Assembly (NCBI GenBank): GCA_964457365.1
Contig: CAYWFP010000021.1
Span: forward strand, 1-44,663
Direction: 5' to 3'
Source: CAYWFP01 sp964457365
GTDB taxonomy: Bacteria > Planctomycetota > SZUA-567
Length of the DNA stretch: 44,663 nt
Shown here: in pieces, positions 25,801 through 32,483 of the stretch
How the letters are laid out: the number at the start of each line of letters is the position of its first letter
How positions within the stretch are numbered: position 1 is the first letter of the stretch
Program-made: the position numbers and the translations under genes
Notes under the pieces: model-generated
Database searches by the model: none
Seen by the model: only the letters and a program-made list of their open reading frames with translations
What the model was told of the DNA's origin: nothing

Positions 25801-26136
25801 CACGGCTTTGTAAAAGGTCAGATCGCCAACCTGCTGCATCTGCTCGAACTCGACGACTATGCCGTGAAACGGCGAGTCTCCCGCGCCGCCGGTGTAGATT
25901 TCCTGGAATGCCTGATTCTCGGTGAACAACTGGCTCTGGCGTACCGTCAGCGTGGCCGGATTGCTGAGGATGTCGTCGGGCTTGATTTCGGGGTCGTTCG
26001 ACGCGAGGATCAACTCGAAGCGGTACGGAGTGGAGATTTTCTCCACACCCTCGAACTCGATGACGCTGAAGTTGTCGTCGGAAACGGCGGCACAGGTAAA
26101 ATCGAAACAACTGCCGCGGTCGAAGATCTGAGGCAT
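22891..26136 (-). CDS. vgrG: VgrG / TssI spike protein with long C-terminal extension
   Basis: 1081 residues, well beyond the roughly 600-700 of a plain VgrG. The gp27-like part covers about 1-395 (RWHYVCQYGESSLDFINRLM, ERDGLYYYFEQ). The gp5-like OB fold covers about 400-490, ending in FIDGDPDRPIITGV. A low-complexity linker with seven Gly in a row (near 532) and Ser/Thr/Asp-rich stretches follows. The C-terminal part from about 690 has novel-looking Tyr/Ser/Gly-rich strands, then beta-prism-like units (GNATKFTAGN, GAKEDIHLGAG) and a final Lys-rich segment. A strong ribosome site (AGAGGAGG) and a good promoter precede it. It heads the seven-gene spike operon. No sheath, tube or baseplate genes are in the window. 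Confidence 0.92.
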   Translation of the reverse strand: MPQIFDRGSCFDFTCAAVSDDNFSVIEFEGVEKISTPYRFELILASNDPEIKPDDILSNPATLTVRQSQLFTENQAFQEIYTGGAGDSPFHGIVVEFEQMQQVGDLTFYKAVLVPRIWWMTIDCQNQVYIDQSVPEIIELELKQANLSPGTDFEFRLQNWPVQALSDAVGYGGLDDKSFPRWHYVCQYGESSLDFINRLMERDGLYYYFEQTDSAEKMIITNHYIHHETVAPKSLRYAPGENLQRGPNIQTLVMRNKRVPKTVFLRDYNYRRPSMIIEGQAIIDDQYGFGEVYYYGDHFKVKEEGNHLASIRAEEINCWRKTVRGDTTAAFLHCGFVCGVENHYRDEFNQDYNFIEVRHRGSQKAYLTAGLAAALGTEEGEDIEYRNAFVAIPANVQFRQPRKTPKPRIYAILNGHVDADYIDDKGRYKVRMPFDRAGYEEGKASRWCRLAKPFQGDTFGMHFPLWKGAEVLLSFIDGDPDRPIITGVMENPDNPSRTQNINVGVSRLPTGSIFKYVTKNRPGTVGPAAGEAGGGGGGGSYFTRAADARFVGATRAAFPDAKEATAGDRTNKRPTTTPAAPDANRSTGSDEDEPTAPFAATDLASICGRDGDDEVDEVYGEEIVFVGATADDSNYTVDDQTSSSISIGGDLPASITVPEINSSGSGSTVTRSNHGPLFGVEVVPFQTSETTDNNSGGGEDADKLDWYSKDVKTPYLSIYENVQVKESYGLSYSETFAGVRQYTSTDQGIYKILDVADTSGTMDYSFTFVCMDNYSTTGCTDKGSNIDEVNDHNPAYVKKTFGDAYSYHSGNTYTWAQDEVKHTYGKVRKYAQMRTAISSLSGDPKPDGDFNFPGVSETSSSVRGIFSWTYVPDSKSDGGVFSYLKGFSYKKAQGNTEKYRVGNEYSEIAGAKESMLYGNATKFTAGNVFSTLIGAKEDIHLGAGVKVGIGLESFGLDIQAFRQNIGVYGIKNSLTFSSMVTKLNRASLILDIAMSAGAVIKLIKLSAASGLIDHKGDPLYYIDSKKAAMMFKLENYPILGEIKEEVKLKLDKEASLVLLDGKLNLTKHSASFEKQTAKIIT

Positions 26137-26222
26137 CGTTGGTCCTCCTCTACCCGGGCGCCGCCAGGGACGCGGTATCGCTTGCGCCCAAAAGAAGTAT
26201 GGCGCGAATGCGAAGCAGGGAA

Positions 26223-26252
26223 ATCATACTCTCTTTTCTGGAATGGTGTAAA
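26223..26252 (-). promoter_or_regulatory. Sigma-70 promoter for the vgrG operon
   Basis: On the minus strand TTTACA (26252-26247), an 18-base spacer, and TATGAT (26228-26223), both five of six to consensus. It lies in an AT-rich gap before vgrG and gives a leader of about 80 bases. Its presence argues that the divergent protease gene starts at 26313 rather than at 26199. Confidence 0.65.
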
Positions 26253-26312
26253 TATCTTTCTCGTCGAAAAAGAGGGTGGACAAAGCGGTTGTGGATCGGT
26301 TTGATTAAGCGT

Positions 26313-26909
26313 ATGCGAGAACGCGATTTACAAGCCGACCCGCCGGATGTCGCCGGATCCGTCGATGCGGAAGCCCCGACGGAAATGGAACGTTTCTGCG
26401 CGGGCTTTCGCGAGGCCGATCCGTCCTGGCGACAGGCCCGGTTCGATGCCGGCCTCGGACGCAAGCGCCGGTTCCCGCTGTTGATCCAGCCCAACGAAGG
26501 CTTTCCGCGCCCGTTCCTCTTCGTACGTATTGCCAGCGGGCGCAATCCGCGATGCGTCCTGGTCATGCCGGCGCTGGTTGATACCGGGGCGCACGTTTCG
26601 CTAGCGCCGCGCCCGGTCTGTGAACTTCTGGGGTACGACTTCGCCCGTGGACGACCGCGTAGCTCGTCACTCGGCATATGCGGTTCTACCGCGGCGGCCT
26701 ATGCCCATGAGGTGGTGTTGACCGTGATCGACCGCCCGCGCAACGATCCGGACGCCAACGTCGTCTTCGGCCCGTTGACCCTGCACATGGATTTCGTGGA
26801 CGGGATGTTCCCCTATCTGCTGCTCGGGCAGCAGGATTTTCTCCGGCGCGTCCGCTTCGAGCAGGTTCAGGCGCAGGGGTATTTCGAGTTGGAGTGGTTG
26901 CTGGGTTGA
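26313..26909 (+). CDS. Retropepsin-like aspartic protease
   Basis: 198 residues from ATG 26313. The catalytic signature is ALVDTGAHVSL (DTG at residues 90-92), and a second hydrophobic-Gly element YLLLGQQDFL lies near the C-terminus, together the pattern of single-lobe clan AA proteases that act as dimers. No signal peptide is seen, so it is probably cytoplasmic. The frame stays open upstream to an ATG at 26199, but that stretch is AT-rich, overlaps the vgrG promoter and codes for an atypical Lys/Trp/Leu-rich segment. It diverges from vgrG and precedes a DUF3467-like gene by 15 bases. Substrate unknown; processing of a spike-operon product is a guess from position. Confidence 0.75.
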   Translation: MRERDLQADPPDVAGSVDAEAPTEMERFCAGFREADPSWRQARFDAGLGRKRRFPLLIQPNEGFPRPFLFVRIASGRNPRCVLVMPALVDTGAHVSLAPRPVCELLGYDFARGRPRSSSLGICGSTAAAYAHEVVLTVIDRPRNDPDANVVFGPLTLHMDFVDGMFPYLLLGQQDFLRRVRFEQVQAQGYFELEWLLG

Positions 26910-26924
26910 TGAAAGGATGAAGCG

Positions 26925-27293
26925 ATGAACGCGGAAGAGAACGCGACGCCCTCCCCGGAGCAGGGCGAACAGACGATGGAGATCCACGTCAGGCCGGATC
27001 TGGAATACAAGTATCGTGATCTTGTGAATGTCTATCCGTCGACGAGCGAGATGGTGCTCGAGTTCGGCAATCTGCATCGGTCGCTGCGGCAGCAGATCAC
27101 CATCGGCGACCGCATCGTGCTCTCGCTCGATAACGCCCTCCGTCTGGCGCAGGCGCTGCAGCAGGGACTGGAGGCGGTGCAGCGGGAGTTCCAGGCCGCG
27201 CAGCATGAGATGGTTCGTCAGCAGATGGCGGCTGCCGAGACGAAGAAGGCCGAGCCCACCGCCGCTCCGCCGCCGCCGCCGCCGCCGCAGTAA
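26925..27293 (+). CDS. DUF3467-like small protein
   Basis: 122 residues. The core (about 22-95) has YKYRDLVNVYPSTSEMVLEF, then IGDRIVLSLDNALRLAQALQ. This matches the DUF3467 pattern, a small cytoplasmic family with two strands and a helix around a conserved R-I-V/x-S/x-A-x-x-L segment. The N-terminus is Glu/Pro-rich, and the C-terminus ends in seven Pro after a Lys/Ala/Glu helix. It follows the protease gene by 15 bases with an AAAGGA ribosome site, and so is probably co-transcribed. Function unknown. Confidence 0.65.
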   Translation: MNAEENATPSPEQGEQTMEIHVRPDLEYKYRDLVNVYPSTSEMVLEFGNLHRSLRQQITIGDRIVLSLDNALRLAQALQQGLEAVQREFQAAQHEMVRQQMAAAETKKAEPTAAPPPPPPPQ

Positions 27294-27300
27294 TCAGGAG

Positions 27301-29037
27301 TCAGCGGCCGGGCCGGGGCGCGTCTCGTCCGCGGCGCTCGGCCAGGGCTCCGCGCACCCGCGGCAGCAACTCGGCGCTTTTGAACGGTTTGGTGATGACG
27401 TCGAATGCCGTCTGCATCACCGGATCGTTCTCGCACAACGCCTCGCCTCGCCCGGTGACGATGATAGGTACCGGACGGCGTTCCGCGGGGAGATTCTGCA
27501 GTAGTTGGATAAACTCCTCGCCGCTCATCTGCGGCATGCGCAGATCCACGAGTACGACGTCGAACGTTTCCCGGCCGAGGCGTTGCAGGGCATCGAGGCC
27601 GCTGTGGCAGTGCGCGACCGTATGGCCGGCGTCGCTGAGCATGTCGCTGAGTATCTCGACGATCATCTCCTCGTCGTCGAGGATCAGGATGCGCCCGGGA
27701 GGGATCTCCTTCATCTGGACGCGAATGACCTTCTGCTGGGGGTCCTGATTCGTTCGGATAGGGAGGTAGAGCGTGAACGTGCTGCCGCTGTTCTCGGCAC
27801 TCTCGACCTCGATACGGCCGCCGTGACGATTGGCGATGGTCTCGCAGACACTCAACCCCAGGCCGACACCGCGGATATGAGCCAGGGGCGAGGACGAGTC
27901 CGAGGATTTCTCGCCCTTGGTGGAGAAGAACGGCGAAAAGATATTTCTCCGGTTTCGGCTCGGGATGCCGCAGCCGGTGTCGGCGACGCATAGGAAGATC
28001 ATCCCGTCCTGTTGACCGGTGCGGATCGTCAACCGGCGGGTGGACCGGCCGGCCATGGCGTGGATGGCGTTGATAATCAGGTTGGCAAGAACCTGACCGA
28101 TGCCGTTGCCGTGCATCAGAGATTCCGGGTGGGGCTGCAGGTCCAGGTCGCTCTCGATGCCATGTTGACGGATTTCCCGTTCGAGCATGTCCACCGTCTC
28201 GCGCACGATCGTGTCGAGGCTCCACATCGCCTCGAGCGTCTGCGATGGACGCGCGAAGGCCAGCAGGCTGCGGGTGATGTCGCGCGCACGGATGGCGGCT
28301 TGAATAATTTTCTCCACCCGCGCGATCGCCGACTGCGGCAGGTCCGGTTCGTTCAACAGCAGGTCGGCGTAACCGAGAATGCCCCCGTTGAGATTGTTGA
28401 ATTCGTGCGCGACGCCCGCGGCGAGCGTGCCGACGGCGGCCAGGCGTTCCGAACGGATCATGGCGTCCTCGCGCAGCTTGGTCTCGGTGATGTCGGTCAA
28501 TGCGCTCAGGCAATGCGCTTCACCGCCGTTCTCGTCGGGCATGGAGACGCTTTCGATGCGAAACCAGCGATTCGCTTCGTCGCCGGAGACGAGTTGCAGT
28601 TCGCAGGTCTGCCGCGCCGTGCTTTCGGTCACGGTCTGGCGGTGACGGAAGAAGGCGTCGCGGTGCGCCGGAACGATGAAGACCAGGAAGACCTTGCCGA
28701 TCAATTGTCCGCGGGGCTTGCCCAGGATCTCCGCGGCCGTGAGGTTGGCGCGCTTGATTACGCCCTCGCTGTCGAGCGTCATGTAGCCGACCGGGGCGAA
28801 GTCGTAGAGGTGGAAGTATTCGTCGCGCGAGCGTGTCAATGCGGCTTGCGCCTCGTGCAGATCCTGATTCTGCAGTTCCAATTCGGCTTGGCAGATGCGA
28901 ATCTCTTCGAGCAGTCGCGGCGTCTCCGCGCCCAAGAAGCTCTCGTCGACCGGAGTCTCGGTCAGAAGCAACCGGCGTGCGCGTTCACGCAATTCCGCCT
29001 TCTGTTGCTCGTCGATTTCGTCTTCGCAACTGCTCAT
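27301..29037 (-). CDS. PAS-domain hybrid histidine kinase with C-terminal receiver
   Basis: 578 residues, no membrane segments, so a cytoplasmic sensor. An N-terminal helical stretch (to about 65) leads into a PAS domain (about 70-190, DFAPVGYMTLDSEGVIKRAN). The dimerisation helix carries His211 in GVAHEFNNLNGGI. The ATPase domain has NLIINAIHAM (N box), ADTGCGIP (G1) and GVGLGLSV (G2). The receiver (about 445-570) has the acidic pair DDEE, Asp498 in LVDLRMPQMSG, a Thr (VTG) and Lys (TKPF). HEFNN-type kinases belong to the HisKA group of NtrB-like sensors. It follows rfbA on the same strand after 217 bases. Phosphorelay to the orphan regulator at 8239 is possible but unsupported. Confidence 0.92.
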   Translation of the reverse strand: MSSCEDEIDEQQKAELRERARRLLLTETPVDESFLGAETPRLLEEIRICQAELELQNQDLHEAQAALTRSRDEYFHLYDFAPVGYMTLDSEGVIKRANLTAAEILGKPRGQLIGKVFLVFIVPAHRDAFFRHRQTVTESTARQTCELQLVSGDEANRWFRIESVSMPDENGGEAHCLSALTDITETKLREDAMIRSERLAAVGTLAAGVAHEFNNLNGGILGYADLLLNEPDLPQSAIARVEKIIQAAIRARDITRSLLAFARPSQTLEAMWSLDTIVRETVDMLEREIRQHGIESDLDLQPHPESLMHGNGIGQVLANLIINAIHAMAGRSTRRLTIRTGQQDGMIFLCVADTGCGIPSRNRRNIFSPFFSTKGEKSSDSSSPLAHIRGVGLGLSVCETIANRHGGRIEVESAENSGSTFTLYLPIRTNQDPQQKVIRVQMKEIPPGRILILDDEEMIVEILSDMLSDAGHTVAHCHSGLDALQRLGRETFDVVLVDLRMPQMSGEEFIQLLQNLPAERRPVPIIVTGRGEALCENDPVMQTAFDVITKPFKSAELLPRVRGALAERRGRDAPRPGR

Positions 29038-29106
29038 GACATCCGCCCGAAAATGAACGCCCTTACTGGCATTCTGCCGGAGGAAAACGGCATGCGCAAC
29101 TTTTTT

Positions 29107-29132
29107 GCACTATTGCCGCGAATTTATAGTGC
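29107..29132. repeat. Inverted repeat upstream of the hybrid kinase gene
   Basis: GCACTAT and ATAGTGC, perfect seven-base arms around 12 bases. On the minus strand the first arm runs into TATAAA, a plausible -10 for the kinase gene, so the dyad could be an operator. No convincing -35 is seen. Confidence 0.3.
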
Positions 29133-29254
29133 GCAAAGCCCTGCCGTTCTGCACGTTTTGGTTGTTCCGGAAAGCGAACCACGCGCGTTAACAGCTAATC
29201 GGATAACGGATTGCGTTGATGCCGGGGGAGAAGAAACAAAGCGGGGCGGCGTGG

Positions 29255-30118
29255 TCACGGAAGAATATCGCGTAGATAGTGGCCGTACGCGCTTCTGCCC
29301 ATGCTGTCGGCCAATTGTCTGAGTTGTTCGCTGTCGATCCATCCTTGGCGCCAGGCGATCTCTTCGAGGCAGGCGATTTTCAAGCCCTGTCGTTCCTCGA
29401 TGGCATGGATGAAGTTGCACGCATCCAGGAGGCCGGCGTTGGTGCCCATGTCGAGCCAGGCCATACCCCGCCCGAGTTTGACGATCTCGAGCTGTCGCTT
29501 GTCCATGTAGAGGCGCAGCAGGTCGGTGATCTCCAACTCTCCGCGCTTGCTCGGCTTCAGCGTCTTGGTCAGGGGCACGACCTGTTCGTCGAAGAAGTAA
29601 ATGCCCGGAACCGCATAATGGCTGCGCGGGCGGGAGGGTTTCTCCTCCAGGTCGATCACGCGGTCGTCCTCGTCGAAGACGGCCACGCCGTAATCCTCCG
29701 GATTGCGGACGTAATAGGCGAGGGCGCGCGCTCCCGTTTCGAAGGTAGCCGCCTCGCGGAGCGATGCTTGCAGCCGGTTGCCGTAGAGGATGTTGTCGCC
29801 CAGGATGAGTCCGGCCGGCTCTCCGTTCAGGAAGGCCTCGCCGATGAGAAACGCCTGCGGCAGGCCGTCGGGGCTGGGCTGTTCGGCGTAGGCGAAACGC
29901 ATTCCGAAGCGCTCGCCGGTGCCGAGAAGGCGTCGAAAGAGCGGCAGGTCCTGTGGCGTGGAGATGATCAGCACCTCGCGGACGCGGGCGAACATCATCA
30001 GGCTCAGCGGATAATAGATCATCGGTTTGTCGTAGACCGGCAGCAGTTGCTTGCTCACCGCCTGCGTGATCGGATGCAGACGCGTGCCGGCGCCGCCGGC
30101 GAGGATGATGCCTTTCAT
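29255..30118 (-). CDS. rfbA: Glucose-1-phosphate thymidylyltransferase
   Basis: 287 residues, normal for RmlA. It makes dTDP-glucose from dTTP and glucose-1-phosphate. Motifs: GIILAGGAGTRLHPIT (nucleotide loop), SKQLLPVYDKPMIYYPLS, LGDNILYG, EDYGVAVFDEDDRVIDLEEK and RGMAWLDMGT. The start overlaps the rfbB stop by four bases (ATGA), so the two are coupled. rfbC and rfbD, needed to reach dTDP-rhamnose, are not in the window; the pathway may finish elsewhere or stop at dTDP-4-keto-6-deoxyglucose for another sugar. Confidence 0.96.
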   Translation of the reverse strand: MKGIILAGGAGTRLHPITQAVSKQLLPVYDKPMIYYPLSLMMFARVREVLIISTPQDLPLFRRLLGTGERFGMRFAYAEQPSPDGLPQAFLIGEAFLNGEPAGLILGDNILYGNRLQASLREAATFETGARALAYYVRNPEDYGVAVFDEDDRVIDLEEKPSRPRSHYAVPGIYFFDEQVVPLTKTLKPSKRGELEITDLLRLYMDKRQLEIVKLGRGMAWLDMGTNAGLLDACNFIHAIEERQGLKIACLEEIAWRQGWIDSEQLRQLADSMGRSAYGHYLRDILP

Positions 30119-31206
30119 GAAGTTCCTCCGGACGCGGACGCGAGGCCGAGCCGGCCGCCGTCGTAGCGGGTACGGCGGATCCGGTCGATCCAGTCGCCGT
30201 GGTCGAGGTACCAGCGGACCGTCTGTGTCAAGCCGTCCTCAAGGCGGTACGACGGGCGCCAGCCGAGGTCCGTTTCCAGCCGCGTCGGGTCGATGGCGTA
30301 ACGGCGATCATGCCCCGGGCGGTCGGCGACGAACGTGATCAGGTCGCGATACGCTCCGCCACTTGTGCGCGGGCGGAGGCGTGCGAGCGCGTCGCAGAGC
30401 GCGAGAACCAGTTCCAGGTTGGTCATTTCGCAGCGGGCGCCGATATTATAGACGCGCCCCGTCGGCGCTTGCGTCAGGACGCTGACGAGCGCGCTGCAGT
30501 GGTCCTCCACGTGCAGCCAGTCGCGGACGTTGCCCCCGTCGCCGTAAATCGGCAGCGGCTCCTCGGCGAGTGCCTTGATAATCGTCAGCGGAATCAGCTT
30601 CTCCGGGAACTGGTAGGGGCCGTAGTTGTTCGAGCAGTTGCTCAGCGTCACCGGCAGTCCATAGGTCCGGTGCCAGGCCTGAACGAGATGATCGGCCGCG
30701 GCTTTGGATGCGCTGTAGGGGCTGCTCGGGTCGTAGGGCGAATCCTCGACAAAGGCGCCGTCGGTGCCGAGCGAGCCGAACACCTCGTCGGTGCTGATGT
30801 GGTGGAAACGGACATCTTGTCGTTCGCCCCAAGCTTCGCGCGCGGTCTCGAGAAGCCGATAGGTGCCGGTGACGTTGGTTTCGAGGAAACGTTCGGCATT
30901 GTCGATGGAGCGGTCGACGTGGCTCTCGGCGGCGAAATGGACCACCGTATCGAACTCCTCTTCGGTGAAAAGATTCGCCAGCAGGTTCTGATCGAGGATG
31001 TCGCCGTGGACGAAACGGTATCGTTTCGGATAGGCCGTGCCGATGCCGGTCAGATTCGCCAGGCTGCCGGCGTAGGTCAGCGCGTCCAGGTTGACGAGGC
31101 GCGCTTCGGGCATTTCGGCCAGCGCCAGACGCACGAAATTGCAGCCGATAAATCCGGCGCCGCCGGTGACGAGCATTCGTCGCGGATGGTGAACGGCATC
31201 GATCAT
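30115..31206 (-). CDS. rfbB: dTDP-glucose 4,6-dehydratase
   Basis: 363 residues. Converts dTDP-glucose to dTDP-4-keto-6-deoxyglucose using bound NAD. It is an extended short-chain dehydrogenase: VTGGAGFIGCNFV at the N-terminus, HFAAESHVDRSID, HISTDEVFGSLG with the catalytic Thr-Asp-Glu, SPYSASKAAADH with the Tyr-x3-Lys pair, and SNNYGPYQFPEKLIPL. ATG 31206 has a GGAG site about 12 bases upstream; 31227 and 31176 are alternatives. It is the first gene of rfbB-rfbA and diverges from the gmd operon. Confidence 0.95.
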   Translation of the reverse strand: MIDAVHHPRRMLVTGGAGFIGCNFVRLALAEMPEARLVNLDALTYAGSLANLTGIGTAYPKRYRFVHGDILDQNLLANLFTEEEFDTVVHFAAESHVDRSIDNAERFLETNVTGTYRLLETAREAWGERQDVRFHHISTDEVFGSLGTDGAFVEDSPYDPSSPYSASKAAADHLVQAWHRTYGLPVTLSNCSNNYGPYQFPEKLIPLTIIKALAEEPLPIYGDGGNVRDWLHVEDHCSALVSVLTQAPTGRVYNIGARCEMTNLELVLALCDALARLRPRTSGGAYRDLITFVADRPGHDRRYAIDPTRLETDLGWRPSYRLEDGLTQTVRWYLDHGDWIDRIRRTRYDGGRLGLASASGGTS

Positions 31207-31234
31207 GAGACGGCAGGCTCCGCACATTATGTCT

Positions 31235-31253
31235 CGACCGAAAACGTCGGTCG
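31235..31253. repeat. Short stem-loop between rfbB and gmd
   Basis: CGACCGA-AAACG-TCGGTCG, a perfect seven-base stem with a five-base loop, 29 bases before the rfbB start. It would sit in the rfbB leader RNA or act as an operator in the divergent promoter region. There is no T run. Confidence 0.35.
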
Positions 31254-31271
31254 GGAGTGTCCGCTTTCGCC

Positions 31272-31277
31272 AGTATA
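31272..31277 (-). promoter_or_regulatory. Possible -10 box for rfbB-rfbA
   Basis: TATACT on the minus strand (five of six), about 65 bases before the rfbB start. The matching -35 (TTTCGC, 16 bases away) is poor, so this is a weak call. Confidence 0.3.
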
Positions 31278-31345
31278 CGAATTCGTTTCTCCGGCGAAAC
31301 CGGTTTTCCCGGATTTTGGGGAAGGCCGAGCGGTACCGGCTCTTC

Positions 31346-31373
31346 TTGACAAGGGTTTCCGCTCGTCCATAAT
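31346..31373 (+). promoter_or_regulatory. Sigma-70 promoter for the gmd polysaccharide operon
   Basis: TTGACA (31346-31351), 16 bases, then CATAAT (31368-31373): perfect -35 and five-of-six -10. It is about 45 bases before the gmd ATG. Confidence 0.7.
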
Positions 31374-31418
31374 GGTATAGTTCGCCGCCGGAGCGGCCTT
31401 TTCGACGGGATTCCTTGC

Positions 31419-32426
31419 ATGACGACCAAGCGCGCGCTGATCACCGGCATCACCGGTCAGGATGGCAGCTACCTGGCCGAGTTTCTCCTGGGCAAGGGCT
31501 ACGAGGTCCACGGCATTGTCCGCCGTTCGAGTTCGTTCAATACCCAGCGCCTCGACGACATTTACCAAGATCCGCACGAGTCGCACGCGCGGCTGTTTCT
31601 TCACTACGGCGATCTGACCGACAGTTCCTGCCTGCGCCATATCCTCTGGGAATGCGAGCCCGACGAGTTGTACAACCTCGCCGCGCAGAGCCATGTCCGC
31701 GTCAGCTTCGATCAGCCCGAGTATACCGTCGACGTGGTGGAGATGGGTACCGTGCGCCTGCTGGAAGCCGTGCGCGACACCAAGCGCCCGATCCGTTTCT
31801 ACCAGGCTTCCTCGAGCGAGATGTTCGGCGATACGACCGTCGCCCCGCAGAACGAGAAGACGCCTTTCTCGCCGGCCAGCCCCTACGCGGTGGCCAAGGT
31901 GGCCGCGCACATGCAGGTGCAACTCTACCGCAGGGCGTACGGACTCTTCGCCTGCTGCGGCATCCTCTTCAATCACGAATCTCCGCGTCGGGGCGAGACT
32001 TTCGTCACGCGCAAGATCACCCGTGCGGCCGCGCGGATTAAGATGGGGCTGGAGAAGAAGCTCTTCCTGGGCAACCTCGATGCCTCGCGCGACTGGGGCT
32101 ACGCGCCCGAATACGTCGAAGCGATGTGGCTGATGCTGCAGCAGGAACAGCCCGACGACTACGTCATCGCCACCGGCGAGACCCATACCGTGCGGGATCT
32201 GCTGGAGGTCAGCTTCGCGCGACTGGAATTGGACTGGCGCGATCATGTCGAGTTCGACGAGCGCTACCTGCGTCCCGCGGAGGTCCCCCTGCTGCTCGGG
32301 GATGCCGCGAAGGCGAAGGCGGAACTGGGGTGGCAGCCCCGGGTCGCCTTCCGCGAACTGGTCGAGATCATGACCGACGCCGACCTGGAGAATGCGCGCC
32401 GGGAGCGTGCCGCGCGCGACGCCTGA
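31419..32426 (+). CDS. gmd: GDP-mannose 4,6-dehydratase
   Basis: 335 residues. Removes water from GDP-mannose to give GDP-4-keto-6-deoxymannose, the branch point to GDP-fucose and GDP-rhamnose. Motifs: ITGITGQDGSYLAEFL (NADP loop), the Arg-Ser loop IVRRSSSFNTQRLDDIY, NLAAQSHVRVSF, YQASSSEMFGD, SPYAVAKVAAHM with the catalytic Tyr and Lys, and FNHESPRRGETFVTRKI. First gene of a five-gene polysaccharide operon; the second pathway enzyme, fcl, lies three genes downstream. A strong promoter precedes it. Confidence 0.97.
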   Translation: MTTKRALITGITGQDGSYLAEFLLGKGYEVHGIVRRSSSFNTQRLDDIYQDPHESHARLFLHYGDLTDSSCLRHILWECEPDELYNLAAQSHVRVSFDQPEYTVDVVEMGTVRLLEAVRDTKRPIRFYQASSSEMFGDTTVAPQNEKTPFSPASPYAVAKVAAHMQVQLYRRAYGLFACCGILFNHESPRRGETFVTRKITRAAARIKMGLEKKLFLGNLDASRDWGYAPEYVEAMWLMLQQEQPDDYVIATGETHTVRDLLEVSFARLELDWRDHVEFDERYLRPAEVPLLLGDAAKAKAELGWQPRVAFRELVEIMTDADLENARRERAARDA

Positions 32427-32483
32427 GACCGGGAGCCGGGCGCGGGAGGCGTTGCGAAGAGAGAGACGGCAAGGGGGAGTGGC

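Noticed and set aside
29092..29322. Plus-strand frame of 76 codons with a good GGAGG site, starting MRNFFALLPRIYSA
   Set aside because: Codon use is unlike the neighbours (many A/T third positions), the second half is antisense to rfbA, and no family is recognisable. A small leader peptide cannot be excluded.
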